Origin: Chytridium lagenaria
Lineage: Eukaryota; Chytridiomycota; Chytridiomycetes; Chytridiales; Chytridiaceae
Reading direction: 5' to 3'
NCBI GenBank assembly: GCA_025449115.1
Contig: JAHLKC010000034.1
Span: forward strand, 62,001 to 126,000
Length of the DNA stretch: 64,000 nt
The notes below the pieces were generated by a model that was not told where the DNA came from, searched no databases, and worked only from the letters and a program-made list of their open reading frames with translations. Below are positions 1-11,702 of the stretch, in pieces; position 1 is the first letter of the stretch; each line of letters starts with the position of its first letter. The position numbers were made by a program, and so were the translations under genes.

Positions 1-1694
1 CGCCATCTCAACCTCCACCTCCGCCTTCTCCATCGCCTCAATAACCTTTCTAGCACTCTCCTTCCGAACTTTTACACCACCCCCCAAAAACAATTCAGCG
101 AAGCGAGCTTGATCATCCCCACATTCATTAATGTAAGCTTCCCCTAAAAACGCCCTGGCATCCAAAGCTCGACCAACAAGCGTCCCTGCATTCAAATACC
201 GGAACGTTGTTGACTGTTTAGGGTCCTGGGAGAACCCATGTCTCCCATGCGGGAACTCAAAAGGATATTCAAATGGGTACTTCGTATATTCATAAAGGCC
301 TCGAGTATAAGACTGGATCCTTCGTACAGTCTTCCTTGGATCCCGTCCACCTTCAGGAATATGAACGAATTTTGACGAGTTTTTGATATCATCTTCATAA
401 ATACTTTTCCACTGCCAGATAGGCCACACCATGCGTTCAGCCGAAAAGAGAATCGGTGATGCGGCACGTGGACGATCCATAAATCGCTTAGCGATCGTTG
501 CTGGATCACAGGACGGACTTGCGAGAACGTCATCACCGTCCGTGAAAATCATTACGCGACTTCGAGCTTTCGACCGAAGGTACTCTGGTGATCGACGTAT
601 CACTTCCAGATCATCCTTCTTGTACGTAGTGGATGACTGGGATAGGTGTCGCGATGGCTTCCGTCACGCTCACCAGGTAGTCATGATACGCCCTGATCCG
701 TTGACCCCACCCTCTCCACCCCTCCTCATTCCTAAGATCGTCAGCGGGATTCCAGCGTCCCTCAAATTCTTGCAAGTCGGTTGATCCCGTTATTGCAATT
801 CGTCGCGTAAATGACCCACTCAACGTTGGGGATACATTTCGTCGACGAGTTGGGAAACTTCAACGTCCCATCTGCGAATTCCAATTCAGCTCCATCCCCA
901 GGATCACAAATACGTCCCCCTTGCTCTCGCAAAAACCTGTCGGCATAAATGCCTCCCCTGGGTTTCGGCGGCCAAGTGCGTTCATTGGCTATGACAGCTT
1001 CCAAGACCTCATCGCTGCATTTGGCTTTATGAATGATACGATTCCCCACAACGGTACCCATCAAGAAGCGGAGTTGATGTGTGTAGCAGCTCATACTTGA
1101 GAAAGGGTTTGGGATGGTGAGATGGTGGATGGTGGGTGCACGGAATCCTGTTGGTCCGCCTTCACGGATGAGGAGCATGTAAAGAGTCAAGAGGATAGCG
1201 TAACCAGTAAACAGGACAACAGCGACAGCGAGGATACGGAAAAAATGCAACACTAGGGTTTGGGGACGACAGTCGCGACGACGGGGTTTTGAGGAATTAG
1301 GAAGGGGTAGGAAAGTGGATGAAGCTGTTCCAGTGACGCCCATACTGCCCAACGTTTCAAACTGAAGAGGATCCCTCTCCGACGTTTGCTGCGACGAGTG
1401 GAGAAGAAAAGGCTGGTGAACCCCCCACGATTACGACGCCGTTCAGGGAACGCATGAGCGCTGTTCATAGCGTCCGATCTTTCACTCAAAGGCATCCATC
1501 ATCGTCATCAGAGCTAAAGTCGTCATCGTCGTCATCTTCGTTGCGTTGTTTGTGGACGTCTCCATCTTGGACCCTTGGTCAACGTCCGAATGGCCCGCCA
1601 GTGGTGCAGATGATGGAGAGGATTGAGAGGGATCGAAGGAGTTGGATGCTGCAGGATGAGAAGAAGTATTTTGCGTCAATGACGATGGGAGCAT
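1..1694 (-). CDS. PLOD-like glycosyltransferase, type II membrane protein (3' end cut by window)
   Basis: The protein starts at the ATG at 1694 with a Ser/Thr-rich, then basic, cytosolic tail. A membrane span follows (LHFFRILAVAVVLF onward, near 1180-1250), and then a lumenal domain. That domain resembles the glycosyltransferase domain of procollagen lysyl hydroxylases and GLT25-type proteins. It shows WVIYAT, GWRGWGQRIRAYHDYL, a FTDGDDV acidic metal/donor motif (about 530-552), ILFSAERMVWP and FRYLNAGTLVGRA, then a DDQARF segment, and runs off position 1. The topology suggests a Golgi or ER sugar transferase; the acceptor is unknown. The frame changes at about 800 and about 690 without a good intron, and both readings carry family motifs, so single-base errors are likely. 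A GT-AG intron of 37 or 55 nt fits at about 610-665. Family assignment is fairly secure; substrate is not. Confidence 0.72.
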
Positions 1695-2033
1695 TTCAAG
1701 GCAGCTTTTAGTTTAAAGTTGCGAGAACTTCCGCTCTGGAACACACGGATCAGGTACAGGGCAAAAGACGAAAGGAATTGTCAGTGGTGGATTCCATCAC
1801 CTTTTGTGCTAAAACGCTGACGGAGAAAAATCAAAGAGAAAAATAAGTAAGACCCATACTCAGAAAAGGTATCGTTTAAAATGAAGCAGGAATTATCGTT
1901 AAGATTCAAGCCGATTAAAAGTATCATCAGCTTTAAAGATTTATCACGTTTTTCTATTTCGTTATCTCATAAATAAATTACACGACATCAACACGTCCAA
2001 AACATGCAATCCCTTCAAACAAAACCCTCCACT
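1695..2033. other. Intergenic, no gene seen
   Basis: This is an A/T-rich spacer between two minus-strand genes. It must hold the promoter of the PLOD-like gene and the 3' end signals of the zinc-finger gene upstream. No TATA box or RNA gene was recognised. Confidence 0.5.
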
Positions 2034-4747
2034 CTACCGTACCCCCTCCCACCCATCCCATCTCACGTCCTCCCACCTCATAACCACAATAACCATCGTC
2101 TCTGCATGCTCCTTCTGAAACATAAACGAATCCATAGTCTCCTTCATCTTCCCAATCTCAATCCCCCATCTCGCACAATACTCTGGCAACATCAAAAACC
2201 CAAACTTTTGGAACTCTGAAACAATCGTCGCCCCGCTTTCAAAATACGATTTATACAGCATACACCATAAATGCAACGGCCTCAACAACCCTTGCTGATC
2301 CGCATCCCTATTGATCCGCGCCAACGTTCCAAGAAGTAAGGAGTTACACTGTGATCCGGGATCATCCAACTGCGCCTTCATTACAACCATACTATGAAGA
2401 ATACACACATGTCGATGTCTCGTATGCCAAGAAACAAACTGAAACCCAGCCAACAACAGTTCCACTTCATCAACATCATCCTCCTGATTTTTGCCTCGCC
2501 GTCTCGTTGGTTTCGATACCCGCAAAGCATCGGATGTCGCGACATACCGTTGCACGTCAAAGGGCGAAACAGGGTACGCTGATTCAGCCGTATCAAGATG
2601 AACAAACCCTCCCAATGTCAACATATCCAGTTCCTTGCCCCCCGTGTCCAACCTCTTGACAAGTTTATGCCACGTTGATAAATGCGGGTTATCCGTCATA
2701 TGCTGCGCAGTCGCAATATTGATGAACCCATTGATCCGATAAAGAGCCATAATCTCTTTTCGTTTCAACCGCAGTAGTTCAAGGTTTCCGGGGAATCGGC
2801 CATCTACAAGGAAGCTTGGAGTCGCGCCATGACGTGGTCGTCACGTTTTTCAATGACAGGTTGAGGGTCAAAGGTAAAGTTGATAAGATTGCCAGATTCG
2901 TCCTCAAGGCGTTCAAAGGGGCAGCGGAAGGTGGTTATCTGAAAGTTGGGCATGTCTCCGATACGTTTATGGGGGAGGGAGCAAGTACGGCGGCCGTGGT
3001 CAAACAGACCGCGGGGACGCCATTTGCCCGTCCGAAAGGCGCCGCCACCACCGCATTGTGTGCAAAAGTCTTTAGATAGAACGTTAGAACGGTTATATAG
3101 AAGGAAGACTGAAGCCAGAAAACAAAAGGACATCGAAATAATAGAACAGCGAATATATATGTAGGCTCATCGACAACGGAATGAAGAAAAACAAATTCAA
3201 TATAAGATAATATAAAACAAAAATAACGCCGAAAGTGATTGAAAGAAAAGCCTCAAAGTTCAAAAGCGAGAATTAAAAGAGACAAACGACGAAAGAAAAA
3301 TACAGCAAAGAAATGAAAAGAATCAGAAACGCAACACAAGGACCTACCAAAGTTATTAACACAATCATCACAAATTGCCTCCACTCCAAACTTAACCTCA
3401 ACCCACTCCTCCCCCCTCCCCACCTCCTCCATCCTAACCCCCCCAAACCCCACATGTCCACTGCAAGCCTCACACCTCACTGCCGTCTCCCTCCCAACCC
3501 TCTTTGCCCGCCTCTTCCTCGTCTTACTCTTCGCCCCGGCAACCGTCTCTAACTCCTCCATCCCAAGGGTAGCAGCCCCACTCCCCGTGACACCTGTTGG
3601 CATAGGGTTTTTGGCCGAGAAACACGGGACACAAGTGACGTGGACATGGAGGAGGATGAGGTTTGGAGGTCAGATTCTGAGCCGTGGAAGACAAGGAGAC
3701 AGAGACCGATGGTGCAGTCTGTGCAGACGGCGCGACGACGGATGGATTGTTTGGAGAGATTGACGGTAGGGAGGTCGTCGACGATGGGTTCTATGACGGG
3801 TGTTGGGCGAGAGGTTTTACGGATATCGGGTGAGACTGATGGAGTGCTGAAGAGGGAGGAAGGGGCTGTTGTAATGATGTTTGGTTGATCTGTTGGGAAG
3901 AAGGACGGACCGTCGACGGATGAATCCACGTCGTTGCTTTCTTCTCGGGTTGTTGCGGCTGTTGAGGAGGAGGCGAGGAGGTCAGAGAGCCATGAGAAGG
4001 TTTCGGCGTCTTTTGGAACACCTGAAAGTAATGGTGATGATGTGTTGATTTTAGGGGTTGCGAGGAGAGGAAGGAGAGGAATGTTGTGTTGATGGTGAAT
4101 GTAGACGTTTTGGTGAGTGGGGAGATATTGATGTTGGTGGGTGGTGTACGAGAGATGTTGGTCGATTGAGTGATGGGGATGATGAGAGTTCGGGATGGTG
4201 GTAAATGGGGTAGGGTTTGCTGTAGCTGTAAAGCTTGCCATGGGTTGTGATGGTGTCGACAGAGAATTGGAAAGAGCCTGTAAGCCTCAATTAAATATAT
4301 GTAATCAACGTCTTTACTACTAACCGTAGCTGCATGTGACGGCGCCGGTGATGGTACCGATGGCATCAACCCTCCATGTTGCGAGCTATGTAACGCTGTT
4401 CTCAAACGTCAACCAAAGAAAGACACCTATCGCAAAAAAAACCTACGTATCGACGGTGCAGGTTGAGCTGGCACACCTCTCTTCAACTGCTCGATAGCAT
4501 AATCAATCTCTTTAGCTCTTCGAATCTCCTCATTCTTTTTGGCCTCAGCCTCTGTCAACAGCCTGCAAATGATTTTAACAAAGACTCCTTGTTATCATTT
4601 TCCATGTCTGCATCCATGGCTAAACCAACCACCGCTTTCAGGGAAAACAAAGTGGGAAAGACGTCAAAGTTACCTTGACTCCCTAAGCACTTGCAGAAGT
4701 ATCTCGAGTCGCTCTGGCGATGCCGAGGCGAGCATTGCCTGATCCAT
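2034..4747 (-). CDS. Zinc-finger family member A (unrecognised three-paralog family)
   Basis: The chosen start is the ATG at 4747 (MDQAMLASASPERLEI). It is followed by a charged helical segment (LLTEAEAKKNEEIRRAKEID, near 4450-4560), a Pro/Ser/His-rich region, then three paired-cysteine units. The first is CTDC and, after a frameshift near 3660, CVPC. The second is CEAC and CDDC, near 3260-3480. The third is DFCTQCGGGG with RTGKWRPR and a TCSLPHKR tail, near 2930-3080. The C-terminal 240 residues end in VVMRWEDV and contain PLHLWC and FGF elements that recall a GNAT fold, which is inference. A phase-1 intron splits the Asp codon just before FCTQC. Paralogs lie at 39682-42197 and 52419-54774. 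I do not recognise the family. Zinc binding is likely from the cysteine spacing; the function is unknown. Confidence 0.72.
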
Positions 4748-5599
4748 GTCGTCGTCGTTGTTGTCGTTGTCGATATGCTTCCTGGGTTGGGTGACTTGAC
4801 CAGTTGGTAACAAATTGAAACAAAAAAATATCCTCTGGAAAAGACATCTGTTACCCATCAACGTATTTACCAAAAGCGTGAACGACTTTTGATGAGCTCG
4901 ATCACTGAATCGACATTACGTAGAATCTCTTCTCAACAAATGTTTAAATATGTTAAAATTGTTGCGAGACCGTCTTCAAACTCCACTTCTGAACGTCGCT
5001 AATGAATCCACGTACCTCCCTCCACATTACACCCAAAAATCAAAAAACACCAGGGAAGATTAGAGCACGCTATGTTAAGAGAATTATGACACGACACGCA
5101 AATCATTTACAAAAGAATAAATAGTTGGACGCAAAAGCATCTCGACTAAAAAAAAAAAAACAAAAAAAAAACAAAAAAAATATAGAGTGGGAAAGATAAG
5201 AAAACGGGTTTTTTATAGAATAAAAAAAAAAACACCATCCACCAAAGGCATGGATATCTATAAGCAGGGATAAGAGTGACGTGTAGATTCGATAAAAAAA
5301 ATTGGAAAAAAAAAAAAAAAGAAAAGAAGAAGAAGAAGAAGAAGATAGAAACATGGCCAAAAAGAGGACGCCCACAAAAAACCATCAAAAGCCTCTTCGT
5401 CCGCAAAAAAAAATAGTAAAAAGAAAGACGATTCTTTAAGAGAAATACCTATGATGAGCTAATCATCTCCATCATCCGTAATTACGACGGAAATAAGGAG
5501 ATGTTGAAAAGAGTCACATGCGTGAAAAAACAACTACGCGAGCAACATAGAAACCTGGAGTACTGTGAAGTAATATTAGTCTAACCCCCTCATCCATCC
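4748..5599. repeat. A-rich intergenic with poly-A and GAA microsatellite
   Basis: The spacer contains several adenine runs (about 5148-5180, 5222-5232, 5306-5320) and a GAA repeat at about 5326-5345. Long open frames here are homopolymer artefacts such as poly-Phe. No coding exon or RNA gene was recognised. Confidence 0.7.
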
Positions 5600-7541
5600 C
5601 TAAAACGCAGGGTACCCATCACGATCCTCATCTAATTCCAAAAAAATCGTGGCGCAACCATCATTTCTCTCAGCATAAACTTCTCCATCCCCAATGAACG
5701 GGACCCCATCATCTCCCCTCCTCCTCCCCCCTCTTCCAAATCCCCGAATCAAAGCTCGTAGACCTATCCAACTTCCTCCCATCACCATGTCCCACCCTCC
5801 CTCCCTCCAACGGTTACATCCGAAGCTATTGACCCCCTCAACACCTCTTCCACCGGTTCCGTCGGAAAAGACATAGCTCTAGGCCTCATCCCCCCCGTTT
5901 CCATCTCCACAGGCGCAGACGCAGGTCCAGCAGGTTTCGGTAACAACGGTCTCATAATCACCGGTATAATCTCCTCCCCAACCGCTCTCCCCAACTGCGT
6001 CCCAGAAGTCCCTCTCCGCCGTCTCCCCGTCGAAATAGACGGTCGCCGTCTCCGCAACACATCTTTCCCGGTTTCCGAATGCGCCGACGACGAAGACGAC
6101 GCTTCGGAGGTGGATCGGCGTCGTTCAAAGGAATCACGAACGTCCATGTCTGACAAGCGGGTGAGTCGGAGGGTTTAGATGTACGTAGGTTGAGGCGATA
6201 GGTTTCTTCCGAATGTTTCGGGCGGTGTCGTCGAGGAGCATGATATCGTTGCGGATGTTTTCGAGGCGTTCTTTGTCGTCAACTTCTTCTTGACGACGGG
6301 GGAATGGGGGAGGTCGCCAAGGGGAAGGGGGCAGGGGGGTTGAGAAAAGTCCGACCTAGTTGTGTTTTTGGGACTTGAGGAGCCAATGAGTGTGGCCTGC
6401 CGGGGTTGAGGATGGAAGGAGATGTATCGTAAAAGGGATGATGCGGGGGCTGTTGAGATGGGTACTGCGATGAAGTGTGGGAGGGTATGTCTTCGTTTGC
6501 GGGAACGATAAGGTCATCGTCGTCATCATAGTTGTCGGATATATCAATAGAGTTTAAGGATGAATCTGCCATAGACGTGGAGTCCTCTATCAACAAAAAA
6601 TAGACGCCATAATGAATAGAAATATTAGAACAATATATCTTTACAGTCCAACGACTGTTGTCTCTTTTACATTGGCCTTCATTTGCCATCATTGCGAAAG
6701 AAAAATAAAAAAGAAAGAAAGAGCTTGAGGAAAACGAGAAAAATGAAAACTCACCTCCCACTGTTGACGTAGAAAGCGATATGGACGAGATGCGGTTCCC
6801 ACCTCCCTGGAGATGTCCAGTCATATCCCCATATCCTTGAATCGGCCCACGAACACCTGAACGCAAGAGGGCCGGGCCGGCAGAGGACGTCACTGTATCA
6901 CTAGAAAAAGTTGACCCAGTGGAACTCTGCAAAGGTTCGCCCGAGAAGATACCGAATCGGGCTTGCTGAAAAGCGTCGGTCGATTGTGTCGATGGAGGGC
7001 GCGGGGGAGTTGTGTGATGAGAGAAGGGAGGGAAGGAAGGATGACGGTGACGATGTTGATTTTGTTGCTGAGGTGGTGGATGGGAAGAGGGAAGTAACCA
7101 TGGGCGAAGAGGGGTGTTGAGGTGTAGCTTCCCCATGTTTCTGAGCGGGGACGTTCCTCCATCCCAAGAAGCTGATTGTTGTAATACGTTTGTTGTCCAG
7201 CTGATAATGAATCGTTCATTGATGTATCCGCTGGAAAACGAAAGGCCTTTGATTGTCATGTGCCATTCCTGAACGCATCGCATCCTCCATCATGTAATCG
7301 ACAGGCGTGAATCCTGTGATGATGTTGATGACGACGATGATAGTGACGATGGGTGTGGAGGGAAATCCTCTGAAATGTCGATGGACCAATGCGTCCTGGA
7401 GGAGGTCATGGAGGGAGGTAATTGCGAAACCCCAGCCGCATGCTGGATGTATCCTCTTGCTGTATTATCTCCTGATGACAGCCTCTGAGGATCGTGATGG
7501 GTGCGAGGGTCCCCTGTAGACCCTGGTGCTGGGTCAGCCAT
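5600..7541 (-). CDS. Hypothetical low-complexity protein with a short helical segment
   Basis: The gene starts at the ATG at 7541 (MADPAPGSTGD) and ends at the TAG at 5600-5602. Most of it is Ser/Pro/His-rich and probably disordered. One intron is clear, from the GTGAGT near 6754 to the AG just before EDSTSMADSS near 6583. After it come an acidic stretch (DDDDDLIVPANED) and a charged helical segment (DKERLENIRNDIMLLDDTAR, near 6200-6280). Then follow RRRRPSISTGRRRRG, with two possible basic clusters, and a C-terminus ending in FLELDEDRDGYPAF. Frame changes near 7290, 7080, 6290 and 5780 need introns or indels that I could not all resolve. No family is recognised. The helical segment and C-terminus look conserved in style; the middle may be partly misjoined. 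Confidence 0.5.
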
Positions 7542-9805
7542 TGAACGCCAACAAAGAATTTGTCCCCCGCTATATTTCGTGCAAGAAAGCCAGTGGGAGA
7601 GCTTTTTTATCCGATGAAGTGACGATGGGTTATTTGTGTGGCTCTGAATTCGACGGGTGGGTGGGTGGCAGGTGGGTGGGTGGGTGAGTTGCCGTTTCCT
7701 TCACGAATCAACTTTTTAATTGGAAACACTTTACGCAGCTATCTACATTGCCTCAAGCAACGGGTGCAGCACCAATTCAAAACACGGGCTCCAGGAGGAG
7801 TGCTGTTAATTGGTGATGGCCGTCCTCCCTTAATAAAGTGCGCAGCTTATTAACTGTAACCAGATCCGACGGCAGGACTAATTTGTTGAATGACACCCAG
7901 CTGGGTGGAGATGAGGGGTTTTGCGAAATGAGTGTTTCAGGCCTTCTGCGCTCAAACGGGGCGGGTTAGACTGGAGGAATTTAGGTTTGAGTTTTTCTGG
8001 TGGTTTTTTTTTTTTTTTTTTTCCGTTGAGAATGGCGAATTGGTTCCCCATCGGGTGGGTTGAATAAGCACCAACCTTTGTGAACGTTCGTTGTTTCACC
8101 TTGGCGCTAGTTGATGACGATGAGAGGGGTGAGAGGTGAGAGGGTGAATGACAGTGATCGAGGAGGAAGAACGTGCAGCTCTCTCCCGAGATCAAGCAGC
8201 AATCAGTATGACGGAGAATAACGGCAGCAAGCAAGGAATGAATGACGGGTGGGTTTAATTGGAGCCGATAAAGAAATTAATTTTTGATCAAGCACTTGCG
8301 ATGAAATACAAAAAATACTTTGAGGAAAAAAGCATGGACACTAATCAGACAGTCCTCAAACCAGCGGGTCTCCAAGCCAAGCCTTGACACACAGCAGAAA
8401 CAAACAAATGGGTACGTGTTGCGCTTTCACGATTAGGGAGGTACTAGTACTTACCTTCCTTCACTGCATCTTGTGCTGAGCAGGGCATGGTGGATAGGTG
8501 GGTGGGTCATCTCTTGCTCCTTTCTGTCGCAGGAGTTTCAAAAGACGGTTCTTTACGCTAGAATGACGTCGCTTTACCTAAACTTACACAATGTCTAAAA
8601 GGAGTAGCACCACCCAGCGCGCCGTTGAGCTCGCTGTCTGCTTGAAGGGTAACGGCCAAAAGGGCAATCACGCCACATTCCCAAAGCGTGGGGTTCAAAA
8701 AGGCTTTTCTGAGGCAAAGCGCCACCATAGCCAAGGAGAGCTTGGGCTTTTCCTGGAATTATTGTGTGCACAGTGCACCACCGGATTTCATCCTAAAAAA
8801 ATTGCCACTGTCAGTTTCAAAGATTTCCGTTGTGCGACAACCCGGACCAGAAGTACCGCCAAGTGGTTTGTCGTTCGTCTTAACTTTTGTTGGCCTCAAT
8901 GGGCCTAATGGGGATACATATCCCTTGTTATGATTATAATTTAAGAGGCTGCCTTTGGCCTTAATATCATATCTGGCATCCGGCCGGTTAAGAACATCAT
9001 GTGTTTGCAGTCAGCAGTCATCACATTTGTGTTTGTACATCATGAATGCCAATTACTGTTCTCCGATGCCTTTCAATTCCAAGATCTCTTTGTCCTGAAC
9101 TGCAATTTCGCTTCATAATGCACAGAGTACTTAAAAAGAATTGTCATTTTTCTCACCTTTTGACATCGGTCCTTTCCTAAGAACGTGCTCTACCTGAATT
9201 ATTGAAATTGCATGTACATTAGGTGGTCCATATCAAGCACCCATACGGCCCCATTAGCCGTCACTGACATCGAGACTATTATCTCGCCCCTTCTCTCCAA
9301 GGCATGCACCTACCTCTCGTGAGTTTAAGACGTGTGTGTTGCCACGCTTGTTGCTGGGCGACAAGATGTGCCGCCATATGTGAATGAATGGTTGAAGCAA
9401 AGCTTTCACTTTCATCAAATGTACCTAGGTAATTAGGTATATACCTTGCCTTTAGTTTAAGATATGTTTAATGTTACACTTAATAATGAACCGAAATATA
9501 ACCGAAGAAAATGGCAGTGATGTGACTGTCACACAAGTCTCCTTTTATGGCAGGAAGGGTGGGACCAATTCAAGGCACGTTTTTAATGCTGATCACATCC
9601 AATGATCCAGACAGGGAAGTGACATGCGTTCACTCCTCATCTGGGGTGAGGGGCATGACGGGGCAGATGCTCTTAAACGTGCTCTTTGATTCTATCTCAA
9701 TCGTCCCCTCACCTTTCAGTCTCATCACCCAAGAAGGACCTCATCAACACGCCGTCGTATCGTCATCGGCAGATCAACTTTCAACTTGAAGCCAAACTAC
9801 AAACC
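7542..9805. other. 2.3 kb intergenic, no supported gene
   Basis: The stretch holds a 19-base T run at 8004-8022 and a short GGT/GGGTGGG-rich tract near 7660-7690. A small plus-strand open frame (8591-8908, starting MSKRSSTTQ) has an ATG but no recognisable domain, no intron partner and no codon pattern that convinces me. The 3' part must contain the promoter of the acid phosphatase that starts at 9806. Confidence 0.5.
8004..8022 (+). repeat. 19-base T homopolymer
   Basis: An uninterrupted T run in noncoding DNA. Read backwards it yields a poly-Lys open frame that should not be taken as a gene. Confidence 0.9.
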
Positions 9806-11315
9806 ATGCGCATCTCAACCCTCATTGCTGTTATCGCTGCCGTCACCGCATCAACTGCAATCCCAGTATGTTTACATCCATGCCTGAAACTTTTTTACTT
9901 GCATCAAGTATACTTGTTTTAAATTAAACTTTTTGTAGACCCTCGCAGCGGTTTGCACTAAGGCAAGTACTTTGACAAAGTCCTCACCATCATCCTCGAA
10001 AATGAAGATGCCTCCAGTGCTTTCAAAGATCCTACCTTGCGTCCTTGGCCACCCAAGGATACACCCTCACCAACTACAACGGCGTCACCCATCCAAGTCA
10101 AGCAACTACGTCGCCCTCACTGTGGAGACACCTCGGGATCACCGGTGATGGAACCTACAACTTGGCTCAGGTACCAAACCGCTCTTTCACCGTCACACAC
10201 TCACTCTAAACATTCTCTAGACCAACATAGTCGACCTTCTTGAGGCCAAGAGCCTCAAATGGAAAACCTACCAAGAAAATTATCCTGGAGGTTGCGCTAC
10301 CGCTTCCTCCTACAGCAGCGGTCTATACGTTCGCAAACACAACCCCTTCATGTCGTTCACCAACATTGCGAAGAACGCGGCAAGGTGCGCTAATATCGTA
10401 ACGTCGGCGCAGCTTGATGCGGATATTGCGGCAAACAATTTGCCAGAGTACATGTTCTACACGCCCAACATGAAGAATGATGGACATGATACTACGTGGG
10501 TATGCGAGTAATTGGCTGAAGACTTTTCTGACGGGAAAGCTTGGACTCCGGCTTTTGCGAACGTGAGCAGTCTTCAACTCCCTTTATTTTACTTTTTTCT
10601 GGGCGTCGACGGATGTGTCCTCTAACAACAATTCTTTGATAGACCCTCATCTTTGTCACTTTTGACGAATCCGAGTCCTACTTGGCGCCAACCTTGTCTG
10701 TAAGTCAACCGCTCCTTCCTCATCCATAGTCAAACACTCCCCATTAATTTACTTTTCTCCTCTTTCGAACGAAAAAGACGGCGTTCTCCTCGGTGCTGGT
10801 ATCAAAGGCGCAGCCTCAAAGACTCTACCTTCTACAATCACTACTCCTGGCTCGCGACCATCGAGGACAACTATTCTCTCGGAAATCTTGGTCGCAAAGA
10901 TGTTTCTGCCGTTAAAATCCCTTTGATTTCGGGGGATGCTCTACTGGAACTCCCATCACCACCGTCATCCCTACCCTCCCACTATCTCAACCACTGTTGC
11001 GCCAACGGCGACCGTTGCTCCTCCTGTACCACTTCCGTCGTTCCTCCGGTTGTTACTACCACCACTCCCACTCCAACTATTGTAAGTTCGCTTTCCAGCA
11101 TCCTTTTCTGTTTTTTACCATAGCAACCATATTGATACTCTGCTATAGACACCTTGCGCTCACAGCATCTGCGCCACGGGTGTCGCTCTGAAGGCTGCTT
11201 GTGATTCATGCGTCTCCAAGATCATTGCGGCTGACAGCTACTGCGGTACCACCAAGTGGGACGCGACGTGCGTTGGTCAAGTTAAGAGTGTCTGCGACTC
11301 ACCACCTGCGCCTAA
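9806..11315 (+). CDS. Secreted acid phosphatase (phosphoesterase family), copy 1
   Basis: The protein begins with a signal peptide (MRISTLIAVIAAVTAS). It then matches fungal phosphoesterase-type acid phosphatases: KYFDKVLTIILENED, THPSQ, NIVDLLEAK, LYVRKHNPF, TPNMKNDGHDT, FVTFDESE, and HYSWLATIEDNYSLGNLGRKD. It should release phosphate from organic phosphates outside the cell. Introns are clear at 9866-9938 and 10171-10220, and others lie near 10562-10642, 10700-10778 and 11081-11148. The C-terminus carries a seven-cysteine mini-domain (CAHSIC, CDSC, KWDATC) shared with copy 2. Compared with copy 2, the first exons contain several one-base indels (near 9963, 10036, 10100 and 10125), and another sits near 10497. 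The copy is therefore either a pseudogene or badly polished sequence. The stop is uncertain; a polyadenylation-like AATAAA follows near 11405. Confidence 0.75.
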
Positions 11316-11645
11316 ATCCTTACACACAAAGTCGCCATCGCGTAACGACGAACACCGTCATGACTCATCCCTTCATATTGTTTACATGCCTTCAATTTAC
11401 AAGGAAATAAAATATGGGAAAGTGTTTGACAATATCCAGAAGGGTTTTTGGTGAATTGTCAGATTCATTAGGAAGGTTTTGTTGACTTGGCTTTCCTCTC
11501 CACATGCAGCAAATCAATCTCGACCATGCGATGAGAGGGTCACCTTCCATTCCTGAATGACAGGCGACGTTGCATGCTGATAACGCCAGGAATTGAAGGT
11601 GCTAAACCACGACCACAATCATCCACGTCCAACTATACCATCCAG

Positions 11646-11653
11646 TATATAAA
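11646..11653 (+). promoter_or_regulatory. TATA box of acid phosphatase copy 2
   Basis: TATATAAA lies 50 bases before the ATG at 11703. It is a canonical RNA polymerase II core element at a spacing typical of a short 5' leader. Copy 1 has no equally clear TATA box. Confidence 0.6.
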
Positions 11654-11702
11654 CAGCTAAGCGTCCTTCTCATGATCCTCTTCACCTCCCTAGAACCTCA
11701 TC

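Noticed and set aside
1..1694. Viral origin for the PLOD-like glycosyltransferase
   Set aside because: Related domains exist in giant viruses, but the probable intron, the membrane anchor and ordinary neighbours fit a cellular gene; no other virus-like gene is nearby.
5103..5406. Minus-strand open frames rich in Phe/Ser
   Set aside because: They are translations of poly-A and GAA tracts; no start context, domain or splice partner.
6279..7283. Single 334-codon minus-strand reading
   Set aside because: It reads straight through an evident intron (GTGAGT to AG, about 6583-6754) and adds artefactual Phe-rich residues; the spliced gene model is preferred.
8591..8908. 105-codon plus-strand frame starting MSKRSSTTQ
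   Set aside because: No domain, no conservation cue visible, no introns or partner exon; kept only as a remark in the intergenic entry.
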